Below are positions 45,226-58,589 of a stretch of 64,000 nt of DNA, in pieces. Source of the stretch: Megaleporinus macrocephalus (Eukaryota > Chordata > Actinopteri > Characiformes > Anostomidae). Below the pieces are notes generated by a model. It was not told the DNA's origin and ran no database searches. It saw only the letters and a program-made list of their open reading frames with translations. The stretch's first letter is position 1. Each line of letters opens with the position of its first letter. The position numbers were made by a program, and so were the translations under genes. Where the stretch lies: assembly GCA_021613375.1 (NCBI GenBank), contig CM038706.1:22014866-22078865 (forward strand). Reading direction: 5' to 3'.

Positions 45226-46172
45226 CATTCTTAATCCATAGGGTTTAATATGACGTCGGCCCACCCTTTGCAGCTATAACAGCTGCCCAACACTTCTTGG
45301 AAGGCGTTCCACACGGTTAAGGAGTGTTTATATGGGAATGTTTGACCATTCTTCCAGAAGCGCATTTGTGAGGTCAGATGTTGGACAAGAAGGCCTGGCT
45401 CGAAGTCTCCGCTCTAATTCATCCCAAAGGTGTTCTACTCCAGAGAACATGTCTCCACTGCTCTAGAGTCCAGTGGCGGTGTGCTGTACACTACTGCATC
45501 CGACGCCCTGCATTGCGCTTGGTGATATAAAGCTTGAATGCAACTGTTTGGCTATGGAAACCCATTCCATGAAGCTTTCTACTCTCTGTTCTTGAGCTAA
45601 TCTGAAGACCGTATGAAGTTTGGAGCAATTGACTTTGCAGAAAGTTGGCGACCTCTCTACACTATGCACCTCAGCATTCGCTGATCCCTCTCCGTCATTT
45701 TATGTGGTTGACCACTTTGAGGCTGAGTTGCTGTCGTTCCGAAGTGCTTCCACTTTAATATAATACCGCTGACAGTTGACTGTATAATATTTAGTAGCTA
45801 AAAATGTCACGACTGGACTTGTTGCACAGGTCAACTTATATTATTATACTTTATTATGTATATTTCTTTTATTTAGTTATCTTTATCTAGTGGTGAATGG
45901 AGGAACAGCAAAGTGAGAATTTCATTGTACAGTGTAACTGTCTGTTTCTGCTGTGCATATGACAATAAAACTCTTGAATCTTGAATCGTATCCTATCACA
46001 GTACCACGTTGGAATTCACTGAGCTCCAGAAAGCGACCCATTCTTTCACACATGTTTGTAGGAGCATCCCTGTGTGCTTGGTTTTATATACCTGTGGCCA
46101 TGGAAGTGACCGGAACACCTGAATTCAATGATTTGGATGGGTGAGTGAATACTTTTGGCAATATAATTTAGC
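45205..46172 (-). mobile_element. Internally deleted Tc1-like element
   Basis: The minus strand encodes a Tc1 transposase N-terminal half with RLAQEQRVESFMEWVSIAKQ and matching flanks. It ends GAATACTTTTGGCAATATA, a known type of fish Tc1 terminus. The middle of the gene is missing (junction near 45440, ACTCCAGAGAACATGTC). A foreign tail is inserted at about 45826-45989. Confidence 0.8.
45826..45989 (+). mobile_element. Retroelement 3' tail inserted in the Tc1-like element
   Basis: The segment between CACAGG and CCTATCAC of the Tc1 copy (contiguous at 6550-6572) carries GAGAATTTCATTGTACAG and ends CAATAAAACTCTTGAATC, TTGAATC repeated. Such tails belong to fish non-LTR retroelements. The family is not certain. 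Confidence 0.55.
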
Positions 46173-48997
46173 TTAGCAGGTTACAGTGTTTATGAATTCT
46201 TATCTTAAAAAATTTATTAATTGGAACCCATGCACTAAGAGGTTCCTTATCGAAAGAAAAGGTTCTTCTTTTATGGCCGGGCTCAAAACAATGCTGTTTT
46301 AGACTTTTAAGAGCTATAAAGGCATTTTTAAACATTAATGGAACAATTTGTAAGATGACACACCCTGTTGCATTCATATTCTAATCAATAGGAAGCAAAA
46401 CATCATCAGAAAGTGCATCCTCCCTGTTTACTCCTTTACCAGTTTTGCTTATTTTCTATCACTTCTTTTGTTTGCTGTCCTACCTGGTTTCTTGTTGGAG
46501 CAGCAGTCAGTATAATGGTTAATTGCCAAGCACTTCATCCATCATTTCCTTTACCGATCATTTAATTGTCTACCTGTCATTAAATGATCTAACCGCGAGT
46601 AGGACCTTCAACATGATTGACAAAAGGTTACAAATTTCTGTTAAGTCATCCTCCTCTTATGTTGGACTGATTCCACTCAGCGACACAGTGACTCATCACT
46701 GTTCCTTGAGGTGCAAAGCGGGATGACGAGACAGGACAGGACAGGACGATACAGTGAGAACCGTTTTCTTCTCATTCTGTTGTTACTTTTAGTAATGTTT
46801 TAAACTAAAACTCTTGAAAATTGCTCCTTTAAGGCACAGAGGAGTGGACGAATGGCTGTACTGGACACAACAAGGTGTAACAGAAAGAACGAGAGAATGA
46901 GAGAGAGACATTAGAAGGTCCATCTAGCATTAAACCGCTGTTAAATGGATTATACACTAAAGTCTTCAACAATTTCACACGCGCACGCACCCAAGCGTGG
47001 AAGGGCAAAGACGTACACAAAATACAGAGCAAACAAGTACCTTAAATGGCCTCAGGTTGAGTAATGGCAGGTTGACAGCAGTGCTTTTTAATTTTACTCC
47101 CATAACAGGCTGTGTTCACTTAGGTAGCTACACCTTAGGGACAACGGTTAAAACGAGGCACATACAAACATCCACACAGTTTAAGAGAAGCAGAGATGGT
47201 GAGAGAGAGTAAGTAATATGATGTTCCATCTGGAGGTACTTGTCCTTGATGAAAACACCATCATTCACAAGAGGGGGAAATGGGTGTTTATTTTAGGATG
47301 AACAACATTCAATAATTAAACTCCTACTCATTCAGTTAATGGTAATGATTGATGTGAAAGAAGATCACTCATGGGACAAACGTTAGCTGTCTCCTCTGAT
47401 TATTAACCTTAACGTACAAATACCTTGGACAAGAACAATGGAGAATATAAGCTTTAGACTTTTATTAGATTACTTTGTGAGTAACTGTCATCTGTGTTCT
47501 CTATTCACCCAAGCACCCTACTCCATTGCCTGGACCGTTCTCAGAATACTCCAGGGAATCAGAACATAATACGACCCCTAATGGAGCTGCACCATTTTTT
47601 TAGTAGACACACATCCACTCCCTGACCTTTGCTATCATTTTCCAGGTGTGTTCATTTGACCTTGTGCTGAGTTAGTTTACCTCAATATCTATGAGCTCCA
47701 CTGTTGATACAGCTGTTAATAAATACTACTCATGCATCATGCAGTGGAACACAAACAGCACATCCAGGGCTAAGACTTACATTAAACACATTTCACTTGA
47801 GATGTTTTAATTTTCAGGAAATAAATCCCGAAGACATCATTATGCGTGCCCACCACAGGGACTAAGGGATTTAGAGTAAACATTCCAACCCAAAGTAATT
47901 CTCTGAATTATGTTTTGGGATATAAATACAAGTCTCTGTCCTGAGGCCAAATGGAACACACGCACTGAGACACACAAACATCTCTTGTGACAGTAGTCTG
48001 GCTAGACTGGCAGTAAGAAAGATCCGTTTTGAGCAATGCTGCTTACTCTGTATGGCAGGAGCCAGATCCTAAACTGCCAATGAGGGATGGGAGTCTATGA
48101 TCCACATGGAGGCTGTGGTTATTATGGGTTTCATGCTTTAAAAATTCGTTAATTTTTATTTTTATTCTGTTTTTTATTTTGGTTTTGAGTTTAGTTTGAA
48201 TTTATTTTAGGGTTGTGTAAATAGTTTTAGCTTTAAATTTAGTTTCAGTTCAGTTTTAGGTGTTAGGACTATGATGAACACTGTAATAGTAGGTAGTTTA
48301 TAAAGGTAGAGTAAAACTGTGGACTGGGCTCCAGCTATCCTAAAACACAGCCAGAAGCGGGCTCCACTTCAACTTTCATTCACACACTGAACAATGACTA
48401 AAGGTTTGGTCTGTTGCGTATTAGTTTGTTTTGCAGTGTATATTCTAGTGTGGTTTTAGCTTTTGTGTTTTTGAAAACTCTTTTTTTTTTCTTTTTTCCT
48501 CCTAGTTGTTGTTTCAGTAACCATTGTTAATGATAATAACCCTATTGGTGGCTGGAGGTGGCCCCCTCAGCAACCTCACTTTCTGCCCCCATTAGGGTTA
48601 TTAGGGGTTTCTGGAATGTTTAACTGCAACTGCTTAACATAATGGAATGGGAAAAAAGAACTTGCCTATTTTAAGCATAGTAATGGCCAACGTGGGCTTG
48701 TTTTAGGGTGGGGTTTGCATAGTTGTTCCATAGATAACAAAACAACCTCTTAAAGATGCATCAACCCGTCACACAGCAAAGCAGAAGCCAGTGAAATTTT
48801 GAGGTGGCATCTGGACTGGACAATCAGACTTCAGAGCAGCCCCAGCCACCTCGGACAATCCTTTAAAACTATACATGTTGTTGTGATTTTCTTATACAAG
48901 TTAGAGTGTACATTACCCTGCTCAATTTAATACTAAATCAAAACGGCTATTAAATACAAGTCATTTATTTCTGAGTGGCAGAAAAAAACAGAACATA
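46173..48997. other. Non-coding stretch
   Basis: No exon or intact element seen. A short GACAG repeat lies at 46731-46746, and T-rich low complexity at 48150-48250 and 48480-48500. Confidence 0.4.
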
Positions 48998-49756
48998 CAG
49001 TGCCCTGTAAAAGTATTCGCCCCCTTAAACTTTTGCCACATTTCAGGCTTCAAACATAAAGATATGAAATTGTATTTTTTTGTGAAGAATCAACAAGAAG
49101 TGGAACACAATCATGAAGTGGAACGAAATGTGTTGGATATTTTAAACTTTTTTTAGAAATAAAAAACTGAAAAATTGGGCATGCAAATTTATTCGCCCCC
49201 CGTGCGTTAATACTTTGTAGCGCCACTTTTTGCTGCGATTACAGCTGCAAGTCGTTTGGGGTATGTCTCTATCAGTTTTGCATCGAGAGACTGAAATTTT
49301 TGCCCATTCTTCCTTGCAAAACAGCTCGAGCTCAGTGAGGTTGGATGGAGAGCGTTTGTGAACAGCAGTTTTCAGCTCTTTCCACAGATTCTCGATTGGA
49401 TTCAGGTCTGGACTTTGACTTGGCCATTCTAACACCTGGATATTTGTGAATCATTCCATTGTAGATTTTGCTTTATGTTTTGGATCATTGTCTTGTTGGT
49501 AGATAAATCTCCGTCCCAGTCTCAGGTCTTTTGCAGACTCCAAAAGGTTTTCTTCCAGAATGGTCCTGTATTTGGCTCCATCCATCTTACCATCAATTTT
49601 AACCATCTTCCCTGTCCCTGTTCCCCATTCCACTTCATGATGGTGTTCCACTTGTTGTTGATTCTTCACAAAAAATTACAATTTCTGAAATGTGGCAAAA
49701 GGTTGTGGCAAAAGGTTAAAAAGTTCAAGGGGGGCGAATACCTTTGCAAGGCACTG
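48998..49756 (-). mobile_element. Truncated Tc1-like element with TA duplication
   Basis: Ends CAGTGCCCTGTAAAAGTATT and (inverted) CAGTGCCTTGCAAAGGTATT, with TA on both sides (48996-48997, 49757-49758). The minus strand encodes the C-terminal transposase half: LGRRFIYQQDNDPKHKAKST and, in another frame, [20 protein letters not shown]. The QQDNDPKH Asp and the Glu of PIENLW are two of the DDE residues. The N-terminal half is gone and the frame is shifted. Confidence 0.92.
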
Positions 49757-50238
49757 TATGTTTAACAGAATATGACACATTAACAGCCTCAACAACTAAA
49801 CATAATACAATTTGCTTTTAGTGGCTTTATTAAAGCCTCTTTTTACAACTTTCTTTTAGTTTTCCTCCTCAGTGCACATGAAAGTTATGTTTTTCTCCTT
49901 CTATTATATAACACTATCATTTTAGAGATATGAGGATTTGTTATAACATCAGCAGCTTTTCTCAGCCTACCTTCGCACCTCGCTTCATTTGACGTTTTGT
50001 CTTCCACCCACACTAATCTAATCTTCCTCCTCTCTCCATGTCCCACCGTGTCTGATGAGCTACTTGAGTAATCAGACAGGGGTCCTGTTCGGTGGCCTGA
50101 CCCGGGACACCACACTAAGCCATCCTCATCACACCCTTCAGCACGGCTCCTAGGCGCAGATCTGTGTGCCAGATATGGCAGTGAAATCAGTCAGGGTTTA
50201 AGCCAGGACACAGGAACAAATACTTTCTAAACCAACGT

Positions 50239-50240
<2 letters not shown>

Positions 50241-50286
<46 letters not shown>
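50241..50286. repeat. (GA)n microsatellite
   Basis: Pure GA run of about 44 bases. Confidence 0.97.
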
Positions 50287-50288
<2 letters not shown>

Positions 50289-51239
50289 TAACTCACAGTC
50301 TAAGAACTTTCCTTTCCATCTTTTTCTCTCTCTCAAAGTAAGAGAATCTCGACACTTGAAGTAGGCACCTTGAACTTTAGAGGAACCCAAAAAAAAGCTC
50401 CATTGATTGTAGTAAAAATAAATAAATAAATAAAAATATGTGCACATATTTGTGTGCCAGCATGTGAGATTACCATCTGTATTTCACCAGCAGATATATT
50501 TTATAGATTTGCGTCCTGGAGCGCCTCCATGTATTTTGATAATACATGCTTGTTTGAGAAGTCATCTCACTGTTTACTAAAACTGCCTCCAACGGCAATG
50601 CAGTCTCTTTAGCCTGTTTAAGCAAGAAGAGATTTCTCTCGTTCTCCTCTCTCTCTCTCTCTCGTACCTCCGGGGGGCCAAGGAAATGCTGAGAAATGTT
50701 TATTTTTCCTCGAAACGATTGAAGCCTCCGCTAGCAAGAATGTCTGTGTTTGTGAGGGACTTTGTGGTAATGGAGACATTACAGCAGCACAACCCTTCCA
50801 ACCACCTGTACTTTGATGCTCCGCCCACAGGGGTACAGGACATCTGAGGTGTACTCTGACTGGCTATCTGCGTCGTCAGCTGTGCGCACTTCTGCGGACA
50901 CGGTTTTCATCTAAACAGCTGTCCTTTTCAGAGGCTTTCAGAAAGGGGTGGCTAAGGAAGCCCCAGAGATTTTTTTGGGTGGGGTGGCACAATGTCAGGA
51001 AAATGCTGAATAAAATAGTATTGTATTTAAATGATATAAGAAGTTGTGGATCTTATACGTGTTCTATATGTATTTATATATGTTTACTCAGTACATAACT
51101 AAATCTGTGCATTATTCCACATAAATAGAACAGCATATCACTACACCTTTATCTGAAGGACAAAACGGTGTGTTCATATAACTTTATTGTTCATACTTAA
51201 GTCTTGATGATAACTTGATAGCAATGTACAAGCTAATTG

Positions 51240-51275
<36 letters not shown>

Positions 51276-52363
51276 TTTCAACTACTTTGAAATTTAAATT
51301 GTTTTTATCCGATAACTGGGTTTGCCATTAGCCTTGGTCACCCCTTGACCACACCTCTTGTCCTGTTGTGTTTGTCCAAGGGTATACTATACTGTTTTCA
51401 GTAGTTGTGTTTGTTGTAGCATCACTGGTATGACTGGCTTTAACCTTAGGAGAAAATCTGAAGAACGAAGATTGAGAAAGAAGTTATTCGACCAGGCAAA
51501 AGTCACAAGCTGTAACAACAGTGAGCCTTTTCAACACTGCCTAAACCTCCAGGACTTGATAGGGTAGAACTGGAAAGCTTGAACAAGGAGCTGGTTAAAA
51601 AAGCTTCATGGAGAACTAAAAGGCATGTAAAGGAGTAAGCAGGTTGGTCTGTTTCTTCTGGACAGATAGCAAACTTATTTTTGTTGTTTCTCAGAACCAA
51701 TAGGTCGATACAGTTTTGTACTGTTTTGGATTGTTTGTGATAGCAACTGGTTAGTGTTGCAGCAGCAATTGTAGAAACAGTTTGCTAACCCACAACCTAA
51801 GGTTAAGGTCTAAGGTTACTTGGTGTGTTGCCTGTCATGGTATTTGTACAATGTTTACAAAGGATTTTATGGCCGAGATCATCAAAAAAACAAGTTTGCT
51901 AGTCCAGTTTGGTTTGCCTTGGCAATGCACATCTATGATTTTGTGGGGTGGAGCATCAGAAGGAGTGCTGGAGGGAGGGCTATATGTGTTTTTCTGTTGA
52001 GTTCAAATATCAACAATCGCACCTTTAAATGTACAGCAGCTGAACTGCTTGGCAGTGAAAAAATAGAAAAATCCTGGCCTTCGAAATTTGTACTGTGTTT
52101 CTACTTCAAAAACATGTTTATTCCAAAATTAAAATGTTTTTTTTTTCTCTTGGAAATATAATTGAGTGAGAGTTCAAGTGTTAAATTTTAATAACACTGA
52201 AATAAAGCTCAGGTTTTCCAAAATAATACTCAAGCAATTGCCACCCTCGGTATCAGGAACAATTTAAGTCATTCTCAGAGGACTGAATTTAAGTAGAATC
52301 ATTACACTGACCTCATGACAGCTAGAAGCAAGTCTGCATAGCACATATAGAGGACATTTACAG

Positions 52364-52364
<1 letters not shown>
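50287..52364. other. Non-coding stretch with a (CA)n run
   Basis: (CA)n at 51242-51273. 50450-50800 is unique and balanced in composition. No exon is supported. Confidence 0.4.

Positions 52365-52365
<1 letters not shown>

Positions 52366-52450
<85 letters not shown>
52366..52450. repeat. (TA)n tract, about 85 bp
   Basis: Pure alternating TA. Confidence 0.97.
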
Positions 52451-52454
<4 letters not shown>

Positions 52455-53998
52455 ATACAGACAGACAAATTTCATCAGGCAATAGAAGGACCTAAATGAT
52501 CTCAATAGCAGTAGCAGCTGGGTAGCCCCTGGACTGTCTATTCTGTTCTGAAACGGTGATGTGAGGCGAGTATTATGGAAGGGTAATATTTTCCTGGTGG
52601 CAGTGGTATGGTTGGAGTGGTTTGTAATATTTTCTCTGTATTGGTCCCATGGTCAGCGTGGCCTCTGGTCTGACAGCTCAAATAAAGATGATGTCGCTTC
52701 AGCTCATTTCTGCTGTGCCAGGCAAAAGCCCACTTGGCTCAGCGTCACATTTCACATCCAAGCTGACACACGCACACACACACACACACTGGCCATTGGA
52801 CCCTGCAATGGGGCAGGCGCGCTTCCCCTTCGTCAGCTTGGGTCAGTCCATCTCAGAGCCTGTTTAAAAGATTAAAGAACTATTAAAGTTTTAGTAGAAC
52901 TTAGGCCATGGGCCATCAGCAGAGTGATGTGAGCTAGTTCCGGAAGGGTGGGACTTTGCAGCTCGCGAGGGATCTTGATGGAAATGAGTGTGGAGGTGTA
53001 GAGGATCCCAAGTGCCTTAGGAAATGGTACAGGGACATGAAAGCCCGTGATAGATGGGGTTCCTTGAAGGTGTGTGCTTGAGAAAGTCAGAAGAGTGTCC
53101 TTTGGAAGCTTCCAGAGCTTGAGCATGAGAGTCCAAAGAGGAGGGCTTGAAGAAACAGGCTGTTTGTGCATGCAATGGGGGCGGGGCAACTCTGTCCCAC
53201 TTTCTATCAGACTCCCCATGGCCAGGATCACAGTACACAGGTTAAGCCATGGTAGATCGCTGCTGGGCTGGAGATCACTGTCAGCGTTAGTGTTAGACTC
53301 ACTCGGTGAGAGAACACGCTGCTGCAGACTTCAGCCATAAAACATAAAGACTCGAGGTCAAACATTTGCAGAGTGTTTTAACAAAAAACTGTTGCAGAAA
53401 GAATTAATTAAAAGAATGTGAATAATATTTACAACAAAATCATTTTCCAACCTATTTTTCATTTACAATGAAATTTCTGGTGTCTGAGGCCATTTTCTTG
53501 ATTTTGCATGTAGGTATGAGTTTGACATTAAAGGCACAAAACAATACCCACATGTTTCATATCAAAATGTTCAGAATCTCAGCTCTCACTAGAACAAGGC
53601 CCTTATTTGACCTAGAGCATGTATAGAGAGATACTTTTGTCTCAAAAGCTGAAAATTTATATTTGATTTAAGAAATTCTGCATGTCTCTTGTGAGAACTC
53701 CTGGGAACAAACTGTTTTGGTGTTTGAAATTGGTTTCTTCATTACTACTTTCCAAAGCTGCTGAAGCAAGTGAATGAGTGGATATTCAAATCCACAAGTT
53801 ACACACTGGGACTACCAGATGACTTGTATCTCCACTGCTCTTCACAGGCTGAATAACTTAGGTCACGTTTAATCTTGAGGAATGTATGGATTTGAAAAGG
53901 CAGATTGTACCGATTCAGGGAAGATATGAAGTAAAATATATCAATATAAATATCAAGAAACGTTTTTTTATATATGGCGCATTCACAGATGCCAAATA
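52451..53998. other. Non-coding stretch
   Basis: No exon, RNA or element recognised; a short CA run at 52764-52788. Confidence 0.4.
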
Positions 53999-54620
53999 AG
54001 TAATAATAATAATAATAATAATAATACTTCCATTTTGATAGCACTTTTATACCGGTGGCAGCTAAAAGTGTTTTACAGATGGTTGTCATCAGTACTAGAA
54101 GAAACTATTAGTTTTAATAAGCCAAAGACACAGATCAAATTTATAGGTACCAAGAAGATGTAGAGTTTTAATTAAATGACAAGTTAAAGAGATACATTTC
54201 TAAATGTTTCTTAAAAGTGTGCACTGAGATAGACTGTCTAATAAAAACTGAAACAGAGTTCCACAGTCTAGAAGCATAATAACTGAAAGAGTCTATTCAC
54301 GATTTTTATATTTTACGTTAAGTGTTTGCAGAAGGCCAGTAGTTGCAGATATAAGATCAGGAGTTGGAACATAAACAGAGGGATGTTCTATCATGTAGGC
54401 AGGAGCTAGATTATTTAGAGCTTTATAGACGAGTAGCAGAACTTCAAAATCTACTGTACAGGATTCAGGTTTGGATTCCTGCATATATGAGTTGTAAGGG
54501 ATGGATTGCAACAGTAATGAACTCTGCTTATAATAAAGCAGATTAATAGGTTTTATTGTTACTATTGTTACCTCAGTTGTTACTGGCTGTCTTGTATTGT
54601 GCATCATTCAAAAAAGCAGT
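53999..54620 (-). repeat. (TAA)n tract and adjoining interspersed repeat
   Basis: (TAA)n at 54000-54026, then a dispersed-repeat-like segment. The minus strand has LLLVYKALNNLAPAYM (54365-54445), like the C-terminus of fish LINE reverse transcriptases (YKALNGLAPxYL). The surroundings are too decayed to name the family. Confidence 0.45.
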
Positions 54621-55655
54621 CCAGGCACTCCTAATAACTCCAGCACAAATCAGGGGGGGCTCATCTGGTCCAGGCTGAAGAGGTGGAAATATGTTAATAT
54701 GTTGGTTTCTGTGACATCACAAAAAAGTACAAATAAGCTGTTTTCCATATATGGAATATACAGCCAATAACATGATTTGGAACTTTTGCAGTGTCAACAA
54801 GTTATATTTAAGTGCTGTATTTTAGAACAGTGGGGAAACTTCAGTTTTCCATCATATGGGTCCTTTAAGTAAGTTAATGATGTTGGTATATTGGCATATA
54901 TTTGAATATCGTTTTAAATATCTCGATGAGAGAAAAAATACATATAAAACTCCACATCGCTAGTTTAATTCATGTAAGACAACAACTGCCTGTACCTCAT
55001 TATATATGGTTCTACACAGGAAACTCAGTCAAGACATTTTAACTAAATCTGTGTTATTTGAATAACTGATTATGCAAACAAATACTAAGAGAGTGAATAT
55101 CCATGTATTTGAATACCAAAGGCCTTCCTTACACCGGAAACAATCTATAACAGTACTGAGAATTATCCGCTTGACATAACATGTCCACCACACCCCATCA
55201 GACATTCTGATTTAGCCATAAATCAGAAAGGGATTGATGTATGAGAGAGGACAGAGCAGAAAAAAGTGGGGAGATAGAGAGACATTGAGACATCGAGAGA
55301 GAGAGAGAGATAGACTGAGTGAGAGATGGAGTGTATTCAGGATGATGCCACGCCTTGTTTGGACTGTGGCTTTGATATTTAAATTTGTGCAGGAGCAGAA
55401 ACTGATGTGAGCCCTTTAGATAGTCATGAAGATGAAGAAATGACATGCTGAAAGCTAGAAGAACCAAACAACTAGGCAACGGAGAGGGAAGACAGACAGA
55501 CAGATAGATAGAAAAGAAAAGACCATTAAGTACAACTTCCACATTCAAATTAGCAATTTAAGCAATTAGCTGCTCATTAGCGATTCAAATTACAGCAATT
55601 AGCAGCTTCTTTAGCAAATTTTCATATACTTTGTTAGCTCCCTTGTACCCTGTTC

Positions 55656-55657
<2 letters not shown>
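54621..55657. other. Non-coding stretch
   Basis: No supported gene. Purine-rich GAGA runs at 55270-55320 and AGACAGACAGATAGATAG at 55490-55512. Confidence 0.4.

Positions 55658-55658
<1 letters not shown>

Positions 55659-55743
<85 letters not shown>
55659..55743. repeat. (TA)n tract, about 85 bp
   Basis: Pure alternating TA. Confidence 0.97.
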
Positions 55744-55747
<4 letters not shown>

Positions 55748-56094
55748 GATCTCTAGCTTTTGATATATAAATGCATAGTATCTGCATCTCATTAGATCAG
55801 TCCTCTGATGTTTGACATACTTAGCAAAACTAACTTTGTGTGGTGTTACAGCTGTTTGCATGGAGATCATAGCATTAATTGGATTGAAATAACCTTGTTT
55901 GTTGGTGTGTAAATGAAAATGATCTGGCAGTGTACAGTAATCGCATTTGTATGATTATCCAAATTCCCCACTGTCTCATTTTATCTCCACTACAGTTACA
56001 ATCTCAAAGCCACTCTGAAATCTCAGTACAGCACTAGTCCCACCAGAGCCAGCGCTCCTCACAACATGCCACAGTCATTATTACTTCCGCCTTC

Positions 56095-56180
56095 TCCATC
56101 TCCCTCTCTCTTTCTCTCTCTCTGTCTTTTTCTTATTCTCTTCCTCTCTCTCTCTCTCTTTCTCTCCTCTCTCTCTCTCC
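56095..56180. repeat. Pyrimidine-rich (CT)n tract
   Basis: CTCT runs with TTT interruptions, almost all pyrimidine on the plus strand. Confidence 0.9.
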
Positions 56181-56269
56181 CTTTTGAGGAATGCTGCAAT
56201 TTTCTATTTCTCAGGCTTTCTACTGAGCCATGGTAACAATCCCCCAGCAGGTGCTACTGAGAGGTAGAA

Positions 56270-56800
56270 GTTAGAAAGAGAGAGATAGAGGGAGAATGAA
56301 GAGAGTGAAGACAGTCAGAGAGAAAAAAAGAAAGAAAAGACAGACCGAGGATAAGAAATGAAAAAGCAAGATGGACAGACAGAGACATAAAGAGAGAAAT
56401 GAAAAGAGAAAGAGCATAGATAGAGGGAGAGAGGGAAACAGCAAGGAAGCAAAGAGGGCATAGAAAGAGGGCACAGAGACATAGAAAGTGAGAAGAAAGA
56501 AAAAGAGAGGAGGATACAATTGAACAAGAGAGTAAAGAAATACAGATGAGACAGGAAAGAGGAAAAAAGGAAAAGATGATGAAAAGAACAGATGGGGAGA
56601 GAGAAAAGCAAGAAGGAGTAGAGACAATAAAAAAAGGGAGAGGGACGGAAACAGGAGAGAAAGAGAGGGAAAACAGAGAGATTCAGACAGAGAAAGAAAA
56701 GACAGAAAAGAGAGAGAGAGACAGAAAGAGAAAAAAGGGAGAGAGATAACAAGAGCAGAGATAAAGGAAGAAAGAGCTAGAGAAGAGAGAGAGAGAGATG
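56270..56800. repeat. Purine-rich GA/GAAA tract, about 530 bp
   Basis: The plus strand is overwhelmingly A and G with scattered C/T. It generates long Ser/Leu/Phe frames on the other strand, which are composition artefacts and not genes. Confidence 0.9.
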
Positions 56801-57097
56801 TCCTCTCTGTAATGAGGAATTCTCTGAAGTGCTGCGGTACTAGGCTACTCTGCTCTAAGCTCCGGCCCAATTACAGCTTGTGCTGTGGGGCCTCAGCACG
56901 GGCCAAAACCCTGCTGCACCACAGAACAGAAAACAGCACAAACACTCGCACACCACTGTGCCTTTCACCAGCCCGAGCTCTCTCTCTCTCTCTCTCTCCT
57001 TTCTTTATCCCTCTGTCTGCCGACTTGCTGCTCTAACACGAACACATCCTACTGTGCTGCTATTCAAGCCTTGCTCTGGGGAAAACTGTGCATTTGT

Positions 57098-57101
57098 TTG
57101 T

Positions 57102-57182
<81 letters not shown>
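57098..57182. repeat. (GT)n microsatellite
   Basis: About 75 bases of GT with few interruptions. Confidence 0.97.
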
Positions 57183-57582
57183 TTACCAGACACACAGACA
57201 CTCGTCCACAGATTCACTAAACAGAATGACTGCCAAAAAGTTCAGGACGTAAATGAACCCACCAAAGAAAGTACACAGATTTCTACATGTTGTGCAATCT
57301 ACAGATCTGCAGGAAAGTAGATAACATACTTCTATCTAACTTTATTTACATTATTATACTGCAACGCTGTTAGCCAGTGTGATGGATAACTCAACTCTTA
57401 GATAAATATAGATGGTTTGATTCCAATATATCAGCTCCTGGTGTTTGTCAGTGGAACACTTGTTATAATCTGAGTTGGGACATTTCACGGAGTTCAGGAA
57501 AAGCAGCTAATCTGCATGGTGTAAACTGGCCACAGAAAAACAGATTTAGAGGTTTAAAAATGCATCTGCATTGTGCCATCAG

Positions 57583-58501
57583 TAGAGATGGACGGATCAG
57601 CATTTTTGAGGCCGATTCTGATCGCCGATCACCTTTCAGTGCAATCGGCCGACAGCCGATACCGATTCAGGGCGGGGCTATATACCAAGGCAGGGATACA
57701 TGTAGTTATTAGCGCAAGCATGTCATGAAACATGGTCTAAACTGGTTTATTACTATTTTTAACAAGCTCTTATGAAACAGCATAATATGTTTTAAACAAA
57801 ATTGACAGTAAATAAACAAAGTAAATCAAACAAATATCCCCAATACTGCAATCATTACATTTAGATCCTTAATTTAAAACTGCAGTCATTAAACGCAGAC
57901 TCTTGTTTTTTTAAATGACAACCTGTAATCATTAAATGTAGATCTGTAATTGTTGCTGCTGTTCTGTTCCTACCGGTCAGATCTAGTCTGCACTGTGTTC
58001 TGGGTTGTTTGTTTTGTGCTAGCTGTGCGTGCTAGCTCTGCTGTTTGCTGATACTCACTGTATACAGTGCTGTATCAGATTAGTAGTGTTAAATGTTTTG
58101 GTTCCCCAACGAGACACGCAGATTTTACACATTTTAAAAACGTCCTGGATGAGTCTGCGTCACATACAGTAAACACTGCCAGACGGAAGACATGCTTTCT
58201 ATTAGCGCACGCCTTTCTCGCGACGCCGCTGCTTCAGTCAGTCTGTGGAAAATGAAAGGGTATGTTATTCAGTGGTTCAGAGAGGAATTGCAGAGAGCTG
58301 GCTGGAGGGGGTTTAAAGGAGGTCTCCTCTTCCTGGATAAAACGCTAGCTGAAAACACAGAAATTAGGCTCATTTGTTTAACGCCATCGATCGGCTCTCA
58401 GGATCGGCTACATTGAAGAAATATCGGCTGATCACTGATCGTATATTTTGATTAAAAATCGGCCGATACCAATACATAGCCGATCGATCCTTCCATCTCT
58501 A
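57583..58501. mobile_element. hAT element with exact 8-bp target duplication
   Basis: Begins TAGAGATGGACGGATCAG and ends GATCCTTCCATCTCTA, inverted, flanked by GCCATCAG on both sides (57575-57582 and 58502-58509). Subterminal CGATCGGCC-type words recur at both ends. 919 bp, no intact transposase. Confidence 0.92.
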
Positions 58502-58589
58502 GCCATCAGCATTAAGGAGATGTGGTAATCCTTTTTCATTGAACACAATGGCAAAGGAGAACTGCCCCTCAGCGCTAACTAACACAGCT

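Noticed and set aside
56271..56870. 199-codon Ser/Leu/Phe-rich frame on the minus strand
   Set aside because: It is the complement of a polypurine tract. Composition explains its length, and an overlapping second frame is equally open.
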